Source of the DNA: Larix sibirica
Taxonomy: Eukaryota; Streptophyta; Pinopsida; Pinales; Pinaceae
DNA length: 12,583 nt
Assembly: GCA_004151065.3 (NCBI GenBank)
Contig: NWUY0300007071.1
Location: forward strand, 1-12,583
Direction of reading: 5' to 3'
Shown: positions 1 to 9,838 of the stretch, piece after piece
How the letters are laid out: each line of letters begins with the position of its first letter
Numbering within the stretch: position 1 is the stretch's first letter
Notes under the pieces: generated by a model
What the model was told of the DNA's origin: nothing
The model's input: only the letters and a program-made list of their open reading frames with translations
The model's database searches: none
Position numbers and translations under genes: made by a program

Positions 1-101
1 GGTGAAACACGATATATCTGTGTCTCTCTTGTAATGTGTATGTGTGATTATATTTTCATTTCTGTTTATTGTTATTGCTCCGCGATCCTGTTTTTCTAAC
101 A
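1..101 (+). repeat. Possible 3' end of an LTR
   Basis: The first hundred bases are T-rich with short GTGT and CTGTTT runs and finish with TTTTTCTAACA, which looks like the U5 end of a plant LTR that would begin TGTTAG and end CTAACA. Only the end could be in the window, so no partner repeat, primer-binding site or target duplication confirms it. This is a pattern impression, not a demonstrated LTR. Confidence 0.22.
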
Positions 102-1110
102 CATTCGATACCAATGTATGAACTTACATGTAAACCTCCTTGTTTTGATCCATGCCCATTGAGCATTTAGAATTTGGAACTTGACTCGAAACATTTATAA
201 CTCAATCATCTAGAGGATTTTTTCAAGTATATACATACATACATATTGTACTGATTTTTCACGTTTTACAATGGGGTACAACCTGTTTATGTTTTTGCTA
301 CCATATGCACTGTGGTATTTTATGTTTTAGACAACACCTGTTGCAATCCTTATTTTGGAAACCTTTCAAGGGTCCTACTTGTTTTTTTTTAAATAATAAT
401 TTTTTATCACCATATTTTTTGAGTTATGTATTCTTTTGAAAACTACACATTGGCATCATCACAATATAGACTTGAAATTCACATGTAATTGTTTTCATAT
501 AATTATACTTTGGACCCAATATTGTGTTTTGACATCTTAGTTTTACTACAAATTCTTCTAGTTTTACCATATGGATTCTTATATTTTTCTAGTTTTATAT
601 ATTGTATGCTGAAATGTCCTCACTTTAGTTAGATATTGTATCCTTTGTAGATAAATTAAGGTTTTAAAGATTGAAATTGCTCACTTCCTTAGATTAAAAG
701 ATAATCTTTACAATGATCCAAACATTGCACACTCGAGTCAAACTTTGACGTACCCTTCTTTAGATGTGGAATCTAATTTGGTTTCTAAAGATCCACAATG
801 ATATGTGAGATCTTCTGAGTCATATACATACCCATTGGATGAACTCTAGGAGAGTGATATTGCTTTATCTTCTTCTACTTCTCATGAACATATGCTTCCC
901 ATTTTGAGCAACATACATTTAGAAATGGTTCTAAGCTACTCCATAAATGTTTTATAAAGGTGTAGGACTTGGAAAACATGGCCAAGGGATTGTAAACCAC
1001 CAATGATCCTATTTTTTGACCATTTTTATTGGGTTTTATATATTCTAAGCATTGCGTCTCCCCTGCTTATTCAATATTTATGGAAATATATATCCAATCC
1101 TTCTCACTAT
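102..1110. other. AT-rich stretch without a recognisable gene
   Basis: I see no credible coding region, RNA gene or long repeat here. Every frame is broken at short intervals. The sequence has many T-runs and contains a short ATAC microsatellite at 231-244. From about 700 to 1000 one frame reads as polar, Ser-rich peptide between stops. It could be a decayed transposon coding region, but it carries no motif I can name. Confidence 0.5.
231..244. repeat. Short ATAC microsatellite
   Basis: Three full ATAC units and a partial fourth follow an imperfect TAT lead-in. It is too short to be informative beyond a simple-sequence tract. Confidence 0.7.
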
Positions 1111-1113
1111 TGT

Positions 1114-1212
1114 TCTTGGAATTGTAAGAGACTTACTATAAATAGTTTGCGAAAAAGAAGAAGTGGCAAAATTTTGGTTAGACTCCCAACGACCATTTTT
1201 CTTATGGTTGAA
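1114..1212 (+). pseudogene. Weak LINE-endonuclease-like fragment
   Basis: A 92-codon open stretch (1003-1281) contains S-W-N-C-K-R-L, then an R-K-R-R cluster and K-x-L, then T-T-I-F-L and a Glu. The N-terminus of the plant LINE (L1-type) apurinic endonuclease typically has S-W-N-x-R-G-L, then K-R-x-x-V-K, then D-I-x-x-L-Q-E-T-K. Order and approximate spacing agree, but with a two-residue offset. The Gly of R-G-L and the Q-E-T-K catalytic block are not intact. No downstream LINE reverse transcriptase is visible. The match may be chance, and the frame has no convincing start or ending. Confidence 0.2.
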
Positions 1213-1281
1213 TTGATGATCAATATTTGCATCCCCTTAAATAGTTCTTGCATGCACTTACACACATGTTTCTTCCAATAG

Positions 1282-3060
1282 TTCGAATGCATGGTGTTTT
1301 ACCAACGATCATGAATTACTTGTTATTTTGTCTCATTGATGGCATTCTTTTTTCATATTATCCCCTACATCTTGCCAAAGTGCATATTATGGGGGTTTGA
1401 GGGAGTTGGTGGTGTTATGGTTCAGTGTGTGAGAGCATGGAGGTTGTTGGGATAATATTAACTTGGTCAAATATGCGAGTCTACTTTTATTCCACACTTG
1501 TACCCTAAGTCAAATTAGGTGGGTTGGGGGTGGGGCTTATTGGCATGAATAGTCCACCTTGTTAGTTAATCTCAAGTTAGTGAATATTTAATGTAGACAT
1601 TGTAACTATCGTTATCTTCTAATCAATCATGATGGTTAGTGGACTTCATCTATGATGATTAGTGGAATTAAGGAGTTGGTTATACCTAGTCCCTATTAAT
1701 GGGTCTTCTACCATTGTCTCATGAGATAGATTAAGACAACTAGGTAAAGAGGATTCACACAAAATACAAATATTTTTTTTCCCATTAATGTTTTCCTCTT
1801 GGTTTTTAAAAAAAATATCATAGTCTTATCTTCTTGATGTGTTTTGTGATGTTCCTCATAAGGTGTTCGACCTTGTGTGAACATGAATTTTTTTTACAAA
1901 GATAAAATTGGGGTGGTTTGAACACTGGATAATCATGGAGGTCAAACTAATCATCAAGATACTTGACATAAATATATCATTTGCCAAAATTTGTTGTGAG
2001 ACAAAATGAGGGTCATTTGAAGGGTGATTTCAAAAGGATAAATAATTTGAAATTGAGATGTATCTATTGAAATTTCCAAGTGGACAAATTCAATGACTTG
2101 ACAGTTGATCAACAAAAGTAAACAACATAAAATAGGTTGGGACATAATAAGAAAACTCATTGGATTTGAGGGGTGTTGATCCTTGATCCGCACTAGACCA
2201 TTGCCTCTTGCACCTTGTAATGGAACCACTTGATATCTACCTCATAGTAGCATAGGGAGGCCATAAAGGGGATGTTGTCACATTAATCCTTGCAATTTCT
2301 ATTAGAGGTTGTAGTACCCAAAGTAAAAGGGGGACAAAAAATGAAGAAAATTGGTCATTTTCATCAGTAAGAGTGACAAACTGAGATTGCTTTGAATTAC
2401 AAATGAATGTCCATAGTAAATTTGTTTAAAAAAAAATTTTGTGAGCACTTTTGCAGATCAAATTTAAAATAATGACCATGGTGATATATCAAAAAGGACA
2501 TTAAGGATCCAATGAGGGGGACAACATGGATAGTAAGGTTTATCACTAATACTCTAAGTAGAATTTGAGAGAATTCCAAGGATTTTTCCAACATGGGTGT
2601 CTTAAAGGACCTCTTTGATTATGAATAAATGTAATGGGTGCAAAATTAATTATGGTTATATTGAAATAGGTCCCAACAAATATAAATTAAGAGGAAATTC
2701 AATTTTTTTTGGTTTTGTTGAGTAGATAATGACAGTTTAGGTAAGGCTTAAGAGGACCATAATTAAATATTAAATTCCCAACTTCTACAAACCCTAACAC
2801 AAGTAAAAAGGAAATTGCAGCAAAGGAATAGTTCTAATATTGTTAGTTTGAGGCAGAAGTATCTCAAGAAGGGATTCTTGTAGAAGATCCAATGTTTCAA
2901 TAATCTTCCTCATGTGATACGACAAATCATCCATATCAATCAAAATCATATGCTGATAAGTTACAATCAAGGAACCATTTACCAATGAAATATCTTCTTC
3001 AAGTAATCATTAAAGAAAGAGACATCATTGGGATTACCCATAAGGGGAGTCCCCCTTTGA
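1282..3060. other. Non-coding stretch; possible leader or 5' LTR of the gypsy element
   Basis: No frame on either strand gives a protein I can recognise; the open stretches on the - strand (for example 1954-2229 and 2794-2985) have no family motifs. Because a + strand gypsy gag begins near 3080, a 5' LTR and leader are expected here. One candidate LTR start is TGTCAC at 2276, preceded by the purine-rich AAAGGGGATG. I could not find a primer-binding site of the TGGTATCAGAGC type, and the 3' LTR needed for comparison is not in the window. Confidence 0.4.
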
Positions 3061-3079
3061 TTTTGAAGTCAACTCTTGG

Positions 3080-3745
3080 CAAGGCATCAATAAATGGTTC
3101 CGAGGGATCATAAAATATTTTCAAATCCACGACTACTTAAGGAACATGAATGCTAGAGCTTCCAAATGTAATAGACAAATTTTTTATTTGGTGGGAACTT
3201 CATTGAAAAATAAAGTCATCAACGATAGGAAGGTTGTTTCGAGGTAATTTAAGAAACATGTTTAGAAGAAGCACATTTACAATCATTATAATGATTATAA
3301 TGAAGAGAGAAAGTAAATGAATTAAATGATATAAAACATGGACACATATTTTTTATGAATGCAAAGTGAAGGTAATGACATCGCTACATTACATCAAGCA
3401 CATAAAAGCGCATTGTGATATGCATATAAAGACCACATTGAAATGATGGAATCTCAAACACTTGTAGAAGTAGTCCTAAAAGCAAAATATTCTAAAACAT
3501 AGACAATAGACAAATAAAAAAATTTCAAAAGACATATAAAGGCACAAAAAGAAAGAAGCTAGACCAAAGGAAGAAAGGTTTCAAACCTCCTTTTTTAAAA
3601 ACAGTTCAAATTCTTTTCAAGAAAATAAATGAGCTCAAAGTGGGACAAATTTAGCTAAGTCTTTGGGAAACAAGACAAGCAAACCAATTAAGTGTCAAGT
3701 TGTGGAAATGACCAAACGTACAAGTATTGTCCACATCAAAAGGGT
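3080..3745 (+). pseudogene. Gag (capsid and nucleocapsid) remnant of the gypsy element
   Basis: The read-through matches a plant gypsy Gag in pieces across several frames. At 3092 comes K-W-F-R-G-I-I-K-Y-F, like the W-L-R-x-I-E-K-Y-F capsid motif. F-I-W-W-E-L follows near 3183-3200, like the conserved A-x-x-W-W. An E-E-R-K stretch lies near 3303-3315, followed by a helical block reading H-I-K-A-H and L-V-E-V-V-L-K-A-K up to about 3500. The nucleocapsid zinc knuckle lies at 3693-3730: Cys codons at 3693, 3701 and 3728 fit CX2CX3HX4C with one base missing between the first two and His replaced by Gln at 3713. The packaging protein is therefore broken by stops, frameshifts and loss of a zinc ligand. 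Start and end are approximate. Confidence 0.7.
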
Positions 3746-3857
3746 ACAAACAAGGTGTTTACGACATTCAAGAGGAAACTACCATGATTGATGTGGTGTA
3801 AAGAATTTCATGATTTCTTTTTCATTAGAAGATAACCATATATATCACCAATAAACC

Positions 3858-4233
3858 ATGGTTGAAATTAAAAGTGAATTGCAAAGTAATATATTTCAAT
3901 TTTAATCCGTCCTTAGAAAAGTCATAGTTATGTTTCTCTGAAGTTGCTTGTTGATAGTTTTCTTCTTAAATAGAGTAAACATACCAAGCCTTTATTTGTC
4001 CATTTAGCAACCAAAATCATTAGGAAGGTCAATATGAGGTATATAATTTCCATTATAGATGAAACAAGCTCTCTTGATTAACATATTTGAATATCTTGCT
4101 AATTGGCTCATATAATGTACTCATTCGAATGACTTGGTTGGAGTCACATTGTGCCAATATTGACTACCACAATGATTGTATTAATGAGGAAGGGAACCAA
4201 AGGAAAGTAAAAGATATCTCATATAGGATTCCA
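3858..4233 (+). pseudogene. Aspartic protease remnant of the gypsy element
   Basis: Retroviral-type aspartic proteases cut the Gag-Pol polyprotein. The trace opens with M-V-E-I-K, then I-S-I-L-I at 3893-3907, exactly where the D-S/T-G active site follows in plant gypsy proteases. Here that site reads Arg, Pro, stop (3908-3916), so the catalytic Asp is gone. S-Y-V-S follows, then K-H-T-K-P and V-H-L-A-T near 3980-4015. The later motif L-I-x-M-x-W-L is present as L-I-R-M-T-W-L at about 4120-4140, and N-E-E-G closes the domain. A part between 4035 and 4110 is scrambled. It sits between the Gag zinc knuckle and reverse transcriptase, as expected. Confidence 0.75.
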
Positions 4234-4327
4234 TAAGGAAAATTTCATCCTTGTAGTTGAAAAAATACCAATTTGATGCAACTCATGTTGAAATGATGAC
4301 AACATACAAAACCTTGTTGTTTTTTCA

Positions 4328-4580
4328 GTCTTTCAAGAGTTTGGAAATGTCTTTCTAGATGAGGTACTTGGACTACCTCCAAAGAGGAACAATGAATTAT
4401 CCATTGGCCTTGTGCTTGGATCTGTGCATGTGTCTACGATACATTATATGATGAGTGGTCCATAATTAATAGAGCTACACATGTAATTAGTACAAGCATT
4501 GTTAGACAAGGGATACATATGCTAAGTGTGTCATCATGCAAAGCATAATTCTTGTTTGTGAAAAATAGAGATAGGAATCT
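4328..4580 (+). pseudogene. Reverse transcriptase, N-terminal part, cut by the insertion
   Basis: The frame from 4328 reads V-F-Q-E-F-G-N-V-F then L-P-P-K-R, the conserved entry to a plant gypsy reverse transcriptase. L-S-I-G-L-V and H-Y-M-M-S follow, matching F-S-I-E-L-V and Y-R-M-S/A. After stops at the TAA beyond G-P and in the next segment come L-L-D-K-G-Y-I, S-V-S-S and, one frame over, L-F-V-K-N-R-D. The match ends abruptly with the codons AGG AAT CT at 4573-4580, in the middle of the L-F-V-K-K-K-D-G motif region. The next expected residues are found at 9871. Confidence 0.85.
4576..4580. repeat. Left copy of the putative 5-bp target-site duplication AATCT
   Basis: AATCT here is the last reverse transcriptase sequence before the foreign block and recurs at 9871-9875, where the same codons (Asn, Leu) reopen the domain. 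Plant LTR retrotransposons usually duplicate 5 bp. If the element strictly begins TG and ends CA (4580-9869), the duplication is instead GAATC/TAATC, with one mismatch. Five bases alone would be weak evidence; the protein junction makes it persuasive. Confidence 0.6.
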
Positions 4581-5643
4581 GTTGGCACCTGTAACCAACA
4601 ACCATTCCACGTTCATTTGAAAAGTAATGGGTCCCTATCCTTGACTAACTCAGCACTTTTGCACTTTATTAGAAGGACACTAGGTAATATTTTCAGGTTT
4701 CGAGGTGTTGTTGTTGCTTAAGTTTTCCAGTTTCTTCACGGATGTGTTTATATTTCGATTCACATTAATCACTCACTCTGTTTTATTTGGAAGAAGGGTA
4801 TATGCGATCAAGATACCGAAATCAATATTTCTTATTATTATCGTTATTCATTTTTTAATTCCATGACTGAAAGCATGGAATTCGAAAGATGAACAATATC
4901 TTGATTATCTTAATTATTATTCATTCTGCATCTCTATGATGGAATTTTGTAGCTTGTTCTGAGTAGCTCTATTTACTTCATTAATTAAATGGTAAGATAG
5001 TATCATGTTGATTCCCCCTCTCAGATAATTACCCCCAATTTCCATTTAACATATGCCATACACATGATTAAATTACTATGTCTTTCACCTCCTAAGTTTT
5101 TATATATTTTATGGTATTGACTTTTGATTATTATCTAAGTTATGTTTACATTTAATTGGTGAAAGTTAACATTGATAAAATCATGAGATAGAAATACATG
5201 CATGGAATTTTTGTAATCTATCAAGGCTATATGAGAAATTTATGGCCTAGGACAAAGATTGATTTATGCTTAATCACACCTTGGCATCATTGAATTAATA
5301 TTATTTCATGTATTTTTAATTTATTATATTTTAGTGTTATCGTGTTACCAAGGGTATGAATGAAATCAGTTAACTCGATAAATTGCATTACAAGATTACT
5401 ATTTTAAACTCACTTTGACTCGAGGCATTGATAATTTTACTTCTAATCTGTGTATTAAAGTTGCAATGGTGGAATTTTCTCCTTTGCTAACTTGACATTG
5501 GTTATAAAACATAAATTAATTGGTCATTCAATTTAATCATTGTTTCGGTCAGGCTCTGGCTTGTTGATCTCATCACATAATTTTTTATCGATATAACTTG
5601 GACTCACTACCTTTGAAATCCATGATAGGGTCATGTATTAAAT
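4580..5643. other. Left kilobase of the insertion; candidate 5' LTR, no gene
   Basis: This AT-rich stretch starts with the small inverted repeat TGTTGG (4580-4585) and CCAACA (4595-4600) and runs to the primer-binding-site-like sequence at 5644. That would make an LTR of 1,064 bp. No reading frame is open for any distance. I compared it by eye with the right end of the insertion and found only short chance words, so the LTR assignment is positional only. Confidence 0.35.
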
Positions 5644-5654
5644 TGGTAGAGCCA
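5644..5654 (+). other. Primer-binding-site-like sequence, three bases short
   Basis: TGGTAGAGCCA equals the common plant initiator-tRNA-Met primer-binding site TGGTATCAGAGCCA with TCA missing. Its place, after a kilobase without a gene and 460 bases before the gene, is right for the site just inside a 5' LTR. With the deletion it would pair poorly. An 11-base match in AT-rich DNA could also be accidental. Confidence 0.35.
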
Positions 5655-5655
5655 A

Positions 5656-6114
5656 CCTCGAATCATTGTTTTAGGAGGTATGTTCCTTTTGCTTGATGAC
5701 TGACATCCCACATAGTTGATTGAAATCAGGACTTATCACCACCTAAGCCATGCTATCATTATGATGAGTTGACGTGGTAACCCCATTGGCGTCCGATCTA
5801 CATGAGGATAGTTTAGACCTGTAGGCTCATCCTTCCTCTTTATGACACCTATCTCGTCACAGTACAAGTTATTTAAAGCACACAATGTACAAGTTACCCT
5901 GCAATTATGGCCCAGTACGTTCAGTCATAAATGAACTCGAAAGGAGAATAAGCCAAGGGCGATGATGCCCATTAATTTTACTTCTTGAGTCCATACATTT
6001 ATTGTGAGGGTTTATCCATACTCAGATTGACTGATACTTTGGCTTAAATCCTAGTTCCGCGCTGCTCATTGTTTTGCTTCTGAGTTATGCCATCCATCAT
6101 TATCCAATGAGACC
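5656..6114 (+). promoter_or_regulatory. Leader of the orphan gene with promoter-like words
   Basis: This stretch is visibly less AT-rich than what precedes it and has no open frame. It contains TTGACGTGG at 5769-5777, an ACGT-core word of the G-box/as-1 kind, and a TATTTAAAG box at 5869-5877 about 240 bases before the start codon. The 10-base word GTACAAGTTA occurs at 5862-5871 and again at 5887-5896, bracketing the box. The start codon at 6115 sits in ACCATGG, a good plant translation context. None of these elements is proven to act; an LTR element would normally be transcribed from its LTR. Confidence 0.27.
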
Positions 6115-8267
6115 ATGGGTAAAATTTGCAGAATCGAACCTGATAATCCCATTATTGTTGAGTCTGACCCCCAAATCTACAAGGGTTTTGAAAAGGCTAT
6201 ATGGCTCTCCTTTGTGAGGAAATTTCATGGACATAACAAAGAGGTCACGGTGACCTTTGCTAGGTCGTTTGACGGTAATAGAGTTTTGCCTGGGGACCTT
6301 GAATTACAATTCGATGAGAAATTTATCGCGACCGATATAGGTCTGTCTATGGATGGTGAGAGATGGGTCAAACACATGCCTCTTAAGGACATCCCATGGC
6401 ATCAGTTATTAGTCAAACTAGTCAACCTTGAGAAATATACAAAAGGTATGCCTATAACCTTTTTTAAATCAAAGTGGAGAAACATGCTTAAACCAATTTG
6501 TTTTTTCATCACCTACGAGGGCCGATATAGAACTGTCTTGATGTATCATATCAGGCTCTTCGTGGCCACATTGGGGTTTCAATTGAATTTACCCCGTTTT
6601 TTATTGTTGATACTTAAGGCCATGGAATTCCAGTATCATAAAATTTTTAAAGACTCTAATAAGGTTTTGTACCATTTTGGCCTTATCCGAATTTTAGTTA
6701 AGTTTCATTTGACTCAGTTCCAGGTCAGACCCGACATACATTCTTGTACATGAATGGGTTTGATGGTGTGAAAATAGAACAGGCAGGGGGTGCTTTATAT
6801 CTAGGACACAATACAATTCCCAATCTTGATCAAACTTCAGGATCTGCAGTTCGAATACCATTTCCTATTAACGTAACCAATGAGAACCCAGAGCCAATGT
6901 CCCCTCGTCATGACCAATTAGTCTCCATGGATCAAATGTATCAAATTCATGCTCAGAGTGAGCCAAAATTACAAGAGGGACATCAATTAGACCATACTAC
7001 AAAAAATTCACTACCTAAGGGTCGATATACTAAGGAGGATGCTCAGAAAATGAAACCGTCATTAGAAGAGGTCTCTATCCATCCATTTAAAGAAGGTGAG
7101 AAAATCGTAGTCTCTGCTCTTCAAACTAGTTCTCAATCAAAGTCTATTAATGGTTAAGGTAAATAGAGTAGAATTCATGATTTTACATCTTGGGGCATCA
7201 TTTTTATTTCAAATGTTAAAGTGTCATTAGAACCTATGTCGGCCCCTCTTCGACCGAATTATTTGCATGAAGATTCCCTCGATGATATTTTTAATTCCAC
7301 ATTAGAAAGGATGGGGGTTAATTGTCAGCTCGAGGACGTCAATAAGCTCAAAGACCTGGTTAATACCGAGGGTTACTCTGTTCCCCAGTCACAACTGGAA
7401 GTTGATGTCGTGGATATCCTAAGTGAAGTAAAAAAGGGCTGCGATCAAGCTGCCATTGCCAAGCCTGAGTGCTCTTGTGAGGAAACTAAGAGCAATCGAA
7501 ATACTGATTATCAGCCGCTAAATAGCATTGAAATGCAATCTCAGAAGAAGGAAAAAACTTATAATCCATCCAATCATTTGGTCAATAACGTCATGACCAA
7601 AAGACAAGCCCAATTGTTGTCTAGGTATAATAAGTACAGGAAGTCTAAGAAAAAATGTCAATCACGTCAGCAAGACTCGATCCCAGTTATATATATACCG
7701 GACCATGATGAGTCAAAACCCAAGCAAATTGTACAAGAAATTATTAAGCAATATGCATCATCGTTGGAAAAGGTCAAACAGGTTAAAGATGATAGGGTTG
7801 AATTCAAAACTGATCTAATTGGGATGAAAATAGAACACGAAATTAAACAGTTCCCTCAGAGCGATCTTAAAAGTGATCCTCCTTTACAACCTTCGGTTCT
7901 CCATATCGATAACGCCCTTCGAAATTTTTGGAAATAAGTAGCTCCTTTCTATGCCTAGGAATGTGTAGATGTAAATCAATTTTGTGTTGTTAATTGCCAC
8001 AGCTTAGTCAATTATTATCAAGCCAAGATTTAATCCATGACTGAACAGGTTAATTACCTCCAAGATAATATCACAGAGCTTAAAACGTAGAAGAGGTTAT
8101 TAAATGAGCAACATCAAAACGAGGTTAGTGAGCTCAAAAATAGGTTGAAGGACTCTATTGGTTGAACCGTGATTAACACCTCGGGTATCAATATTTTTGT
8201 TAACCCAGGCGCAAATGAAAATTTGAATCAAAATAATTTGTATCCTGATGTTAGCTTTCAATTTTGA
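6115..8267 (+). pseudogene. Decayed orphan gene, about 717 codons, retrotransposon-borne protein of unknown function
   Basis: I do not know this protein's function. It starts at ATG 6115 in ACCATGG. Frame 1 is open to TGA 6751. The sense then passes to the next frame within 6702-6750, where T-R-H-T-F-L-Y-M-N-G-F continues the protein. That one frame runs to TGA 8265-8267 through seven premature stops (7155, 7164, 7935, 7956, 8031, 8088, 8163).

Residues 1 to about 195 look globular: M-G-K-I-C-R-I-E-P at the start, W-L-S-F-V-R-K-F-H-G-H, G-L-S-M-D-G-E-R-W, F-I-T-Y-E-G-R-Y, and Y-H-F-G-L-I-R-I-L-V. A polar Gln/Ser/Pro-rich linker follows. A second conserved-looking block (about 7230-7390) contains L-E-R-M-G-V-N-C-Q-L-E. 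A basic patch ending Y-R-K-S-K-K-K (7632-7655) could be a nuclear localisation signal. The end is a heptad-rich coiled coil (8037-8160) and an Asn-rich tail.

There is no zinc knuckle, polymerase or protease motif. The N-terminal domain reminds me of uncharacterised repeat-borne proteins of conifers, which is unverified. It could be a divergent Gag-like or captured host gene. Confidence 0.8.
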
Positions 8268-9538
8268 TTTTTGTATATATGTTACTGTCATGGACATATT
8301 CTGGGTTAGCAGGTAAGGTTTTCTCTTTTTACTTCATTAGACAACATGTGTTGATTTCTTAAATTTGTTTATCTTTCGAATAAGAAATAGCTACAGAATC
8401 ATAGATTCCACGACCACTTTATTTTATATTATTATTTTATTTGTTCAATTTCTCATCGCCCCCCTTGTCTATATTTAGGGAAAACGATTGGGCCTCCTTT
8501 TCTTATCAAAATTTAGTCAAGATTATCCGGGTGATTAACATTGAAAGTATACATTGCAACAAGTAATCTCTTGGAATGGAACACAAATTTTTAGGAGTTG
8601 TTGTTATGATGTATGACCTCGAAAAAATAGTTTAGTTTTAAATGTTAAATTAATTTAGGATGATACTTGAACATATTTTTCCCAAATTATTAATTTTTTA
8701 TCCTCAATTTTTGGGAGGTTTGGTTAGCATGTATTGGGACATGATCATTATCAGTCTATATATATAACCTGAGATGACATGAGATATGGGGATATTCTGT
8801 TGGAACGGTGTGTACCACTGTTTTTGCAAAATAGTAACACATGTTTAATTTGCATCTATATTTTTGGTTTTATGTGTATGCAAATATTTCTTGAATATGC
8901 GTGGATAAGAAATATAAATGCCATCTTCTAGTTGTTATTAGTTTTTCTTGAATTGTGTAATTGAATGTCGTGACTGAGTTTCCTCTTCAGTTACAGGATT
9001 AAACTACTATTTTCCTTACGAATTGTTGTTCGAAGTCAAAAGTACAAAATTATTTGAAAGGTTTACACCAATTCTTGTTTTTTATCGAGATTCGTATTCT
9101 GTATTATGTAGGAGAAACTATTCATTTCCCGATGGTTGTATTCTACATGAAATTAGGATTGTTTCTCTTCAATTATTAAGTTTGTGACTCTTCATGCAAT
9201 CAATTAGATTGTACATTGTTGATTGATAGTTTTGTTGCATCAATCTTTCATACATGATTTGAATTCATTATAAAATACATGACTTTTCTTATTCACAAAC
9301 CAAGATTGCTCTCAGGTCAAGTTTTGATTGTTATTTTGCTTGTTTGAGGGTTGATCTATGATTTGTTTGGTCTATTTCAATTTTTGTTTGTTATGGTTGG
9401 ATGTATTCAGTTGTGATACAGGAAGTGAAAAGATGTCATAAATTCACAGGTCATCATTCATAATAATATACTTGGCCAAGTAGTAGAAGGTTATTTTGGT
9501 TGTATTTATTTCTTTTATTTGTGCTTGGATTTTGTTAT
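8268..9538. other. AT-rich stretch after the orphan gene, no gene
   Basis: No open frame or RNA gene is visible. A near-perfect splice donor word, CAGGTAAGG, lies at 8310-8318, just after the gene's end. At 8798 a TGTTGG, the same six bases that open the insertion, follows a purine-rich GAGATATGGGGA at 8781-8792 and could mark a polypurine tract and 3' LTR start. That LTR would be 1,072 bp, close to the 1,064 bp left candidate, yet the sequences do not align by eye. A C6 run and several T-runs are the only other marks. Confidence 0.4.
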
Positions 9539-9784
9539 TGTTAGAAATTTAAATGAAAACAAAACAAAAACAAAAGTTCATATATTTTGTTTAAAATTTC
9601 TATTCAATATTTTCTATTTAAATAATAAGTCTTCCCCGGGGCTTGCCAAGAAACTCCTTGTAGATTTGTATACATTGTAGTTACTTGTATATAGTTTTAT
9701 TTATTTCTTTCCTCTTTTAGTTATTGGTTAGATTATGATTAGTTGTAGGTTGGCTAACAGAGCCGTTAAAACCGCTGGGTCCTC

Positions 9785-9792
9785 TATTTAAA
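9785..9792 (+). promoter_or_regulatory. Candidate TATA box of the LTR-like end
   Basis: TATTTAAA sits in CCTCTATTTAAACG, between a more GC-rich upstream block and a hairpin-capable segment. Transcription would begin roughly 25-35 bases downstream, inside or just after the CCAAGGGT/ACCCTTGG hairpin. It is a good match to plant LTR promoters, but it rests on sequence appearance alone. Confidence 0.4.
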
Positions 9793-9795
9793 CGA

Positions 9796-9819
9796 CCAAG
9801 GGTTTCTAAACACCCTTGG
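9796..9819. repeat. Perfect 8-bp inverted repeat just after the TATA box
   Basis: CCAAGGGT at 9796-9803 and ACCCTTGG at 9812-9819 are exact reverse complements with an 8-base loop. The transcript would be able to form a small hairpin near its 5' end. Confidence 0.75.
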
Positions 9820-9838
9820 ATCAGGCTGTAACCCGTTT

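Noticed and set aside
2776-2800. AAACCCTAA as a telomere-type repeat
   Set aside because: Only a single unit is present, with no array.
1954-2985. Three - strand open stretches of 60-90 codons (1954-2229, 2397-2594, 2794-2985)
   Set aside because: They are short and hydrophobic by composition, have no family motif or good start context, and lie in AT-rich repeat DNA where open frames of this length are expected by chance.
7485-8020. Cys-rich words in the orphan protein (E-C-S-C; C-V-D-V-N-Q-F-C-V-V-N-C-H) as a zinc knuckle
   Set aside because: Spacing does not fit CX2CX3-4HX4C, and the residues fall in a linker and at a decayed, helix-prone junction.
7935-8163. The region after TAA 7935 as a separate small coiled-coil gene starting at ATG 8037
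   Set aside because: It is in the same frame as the long gene, its own frame is stopped at 8088 and 8163, and the reading continues smoothly across the stops. It is better seen as the decayed end of one gene.
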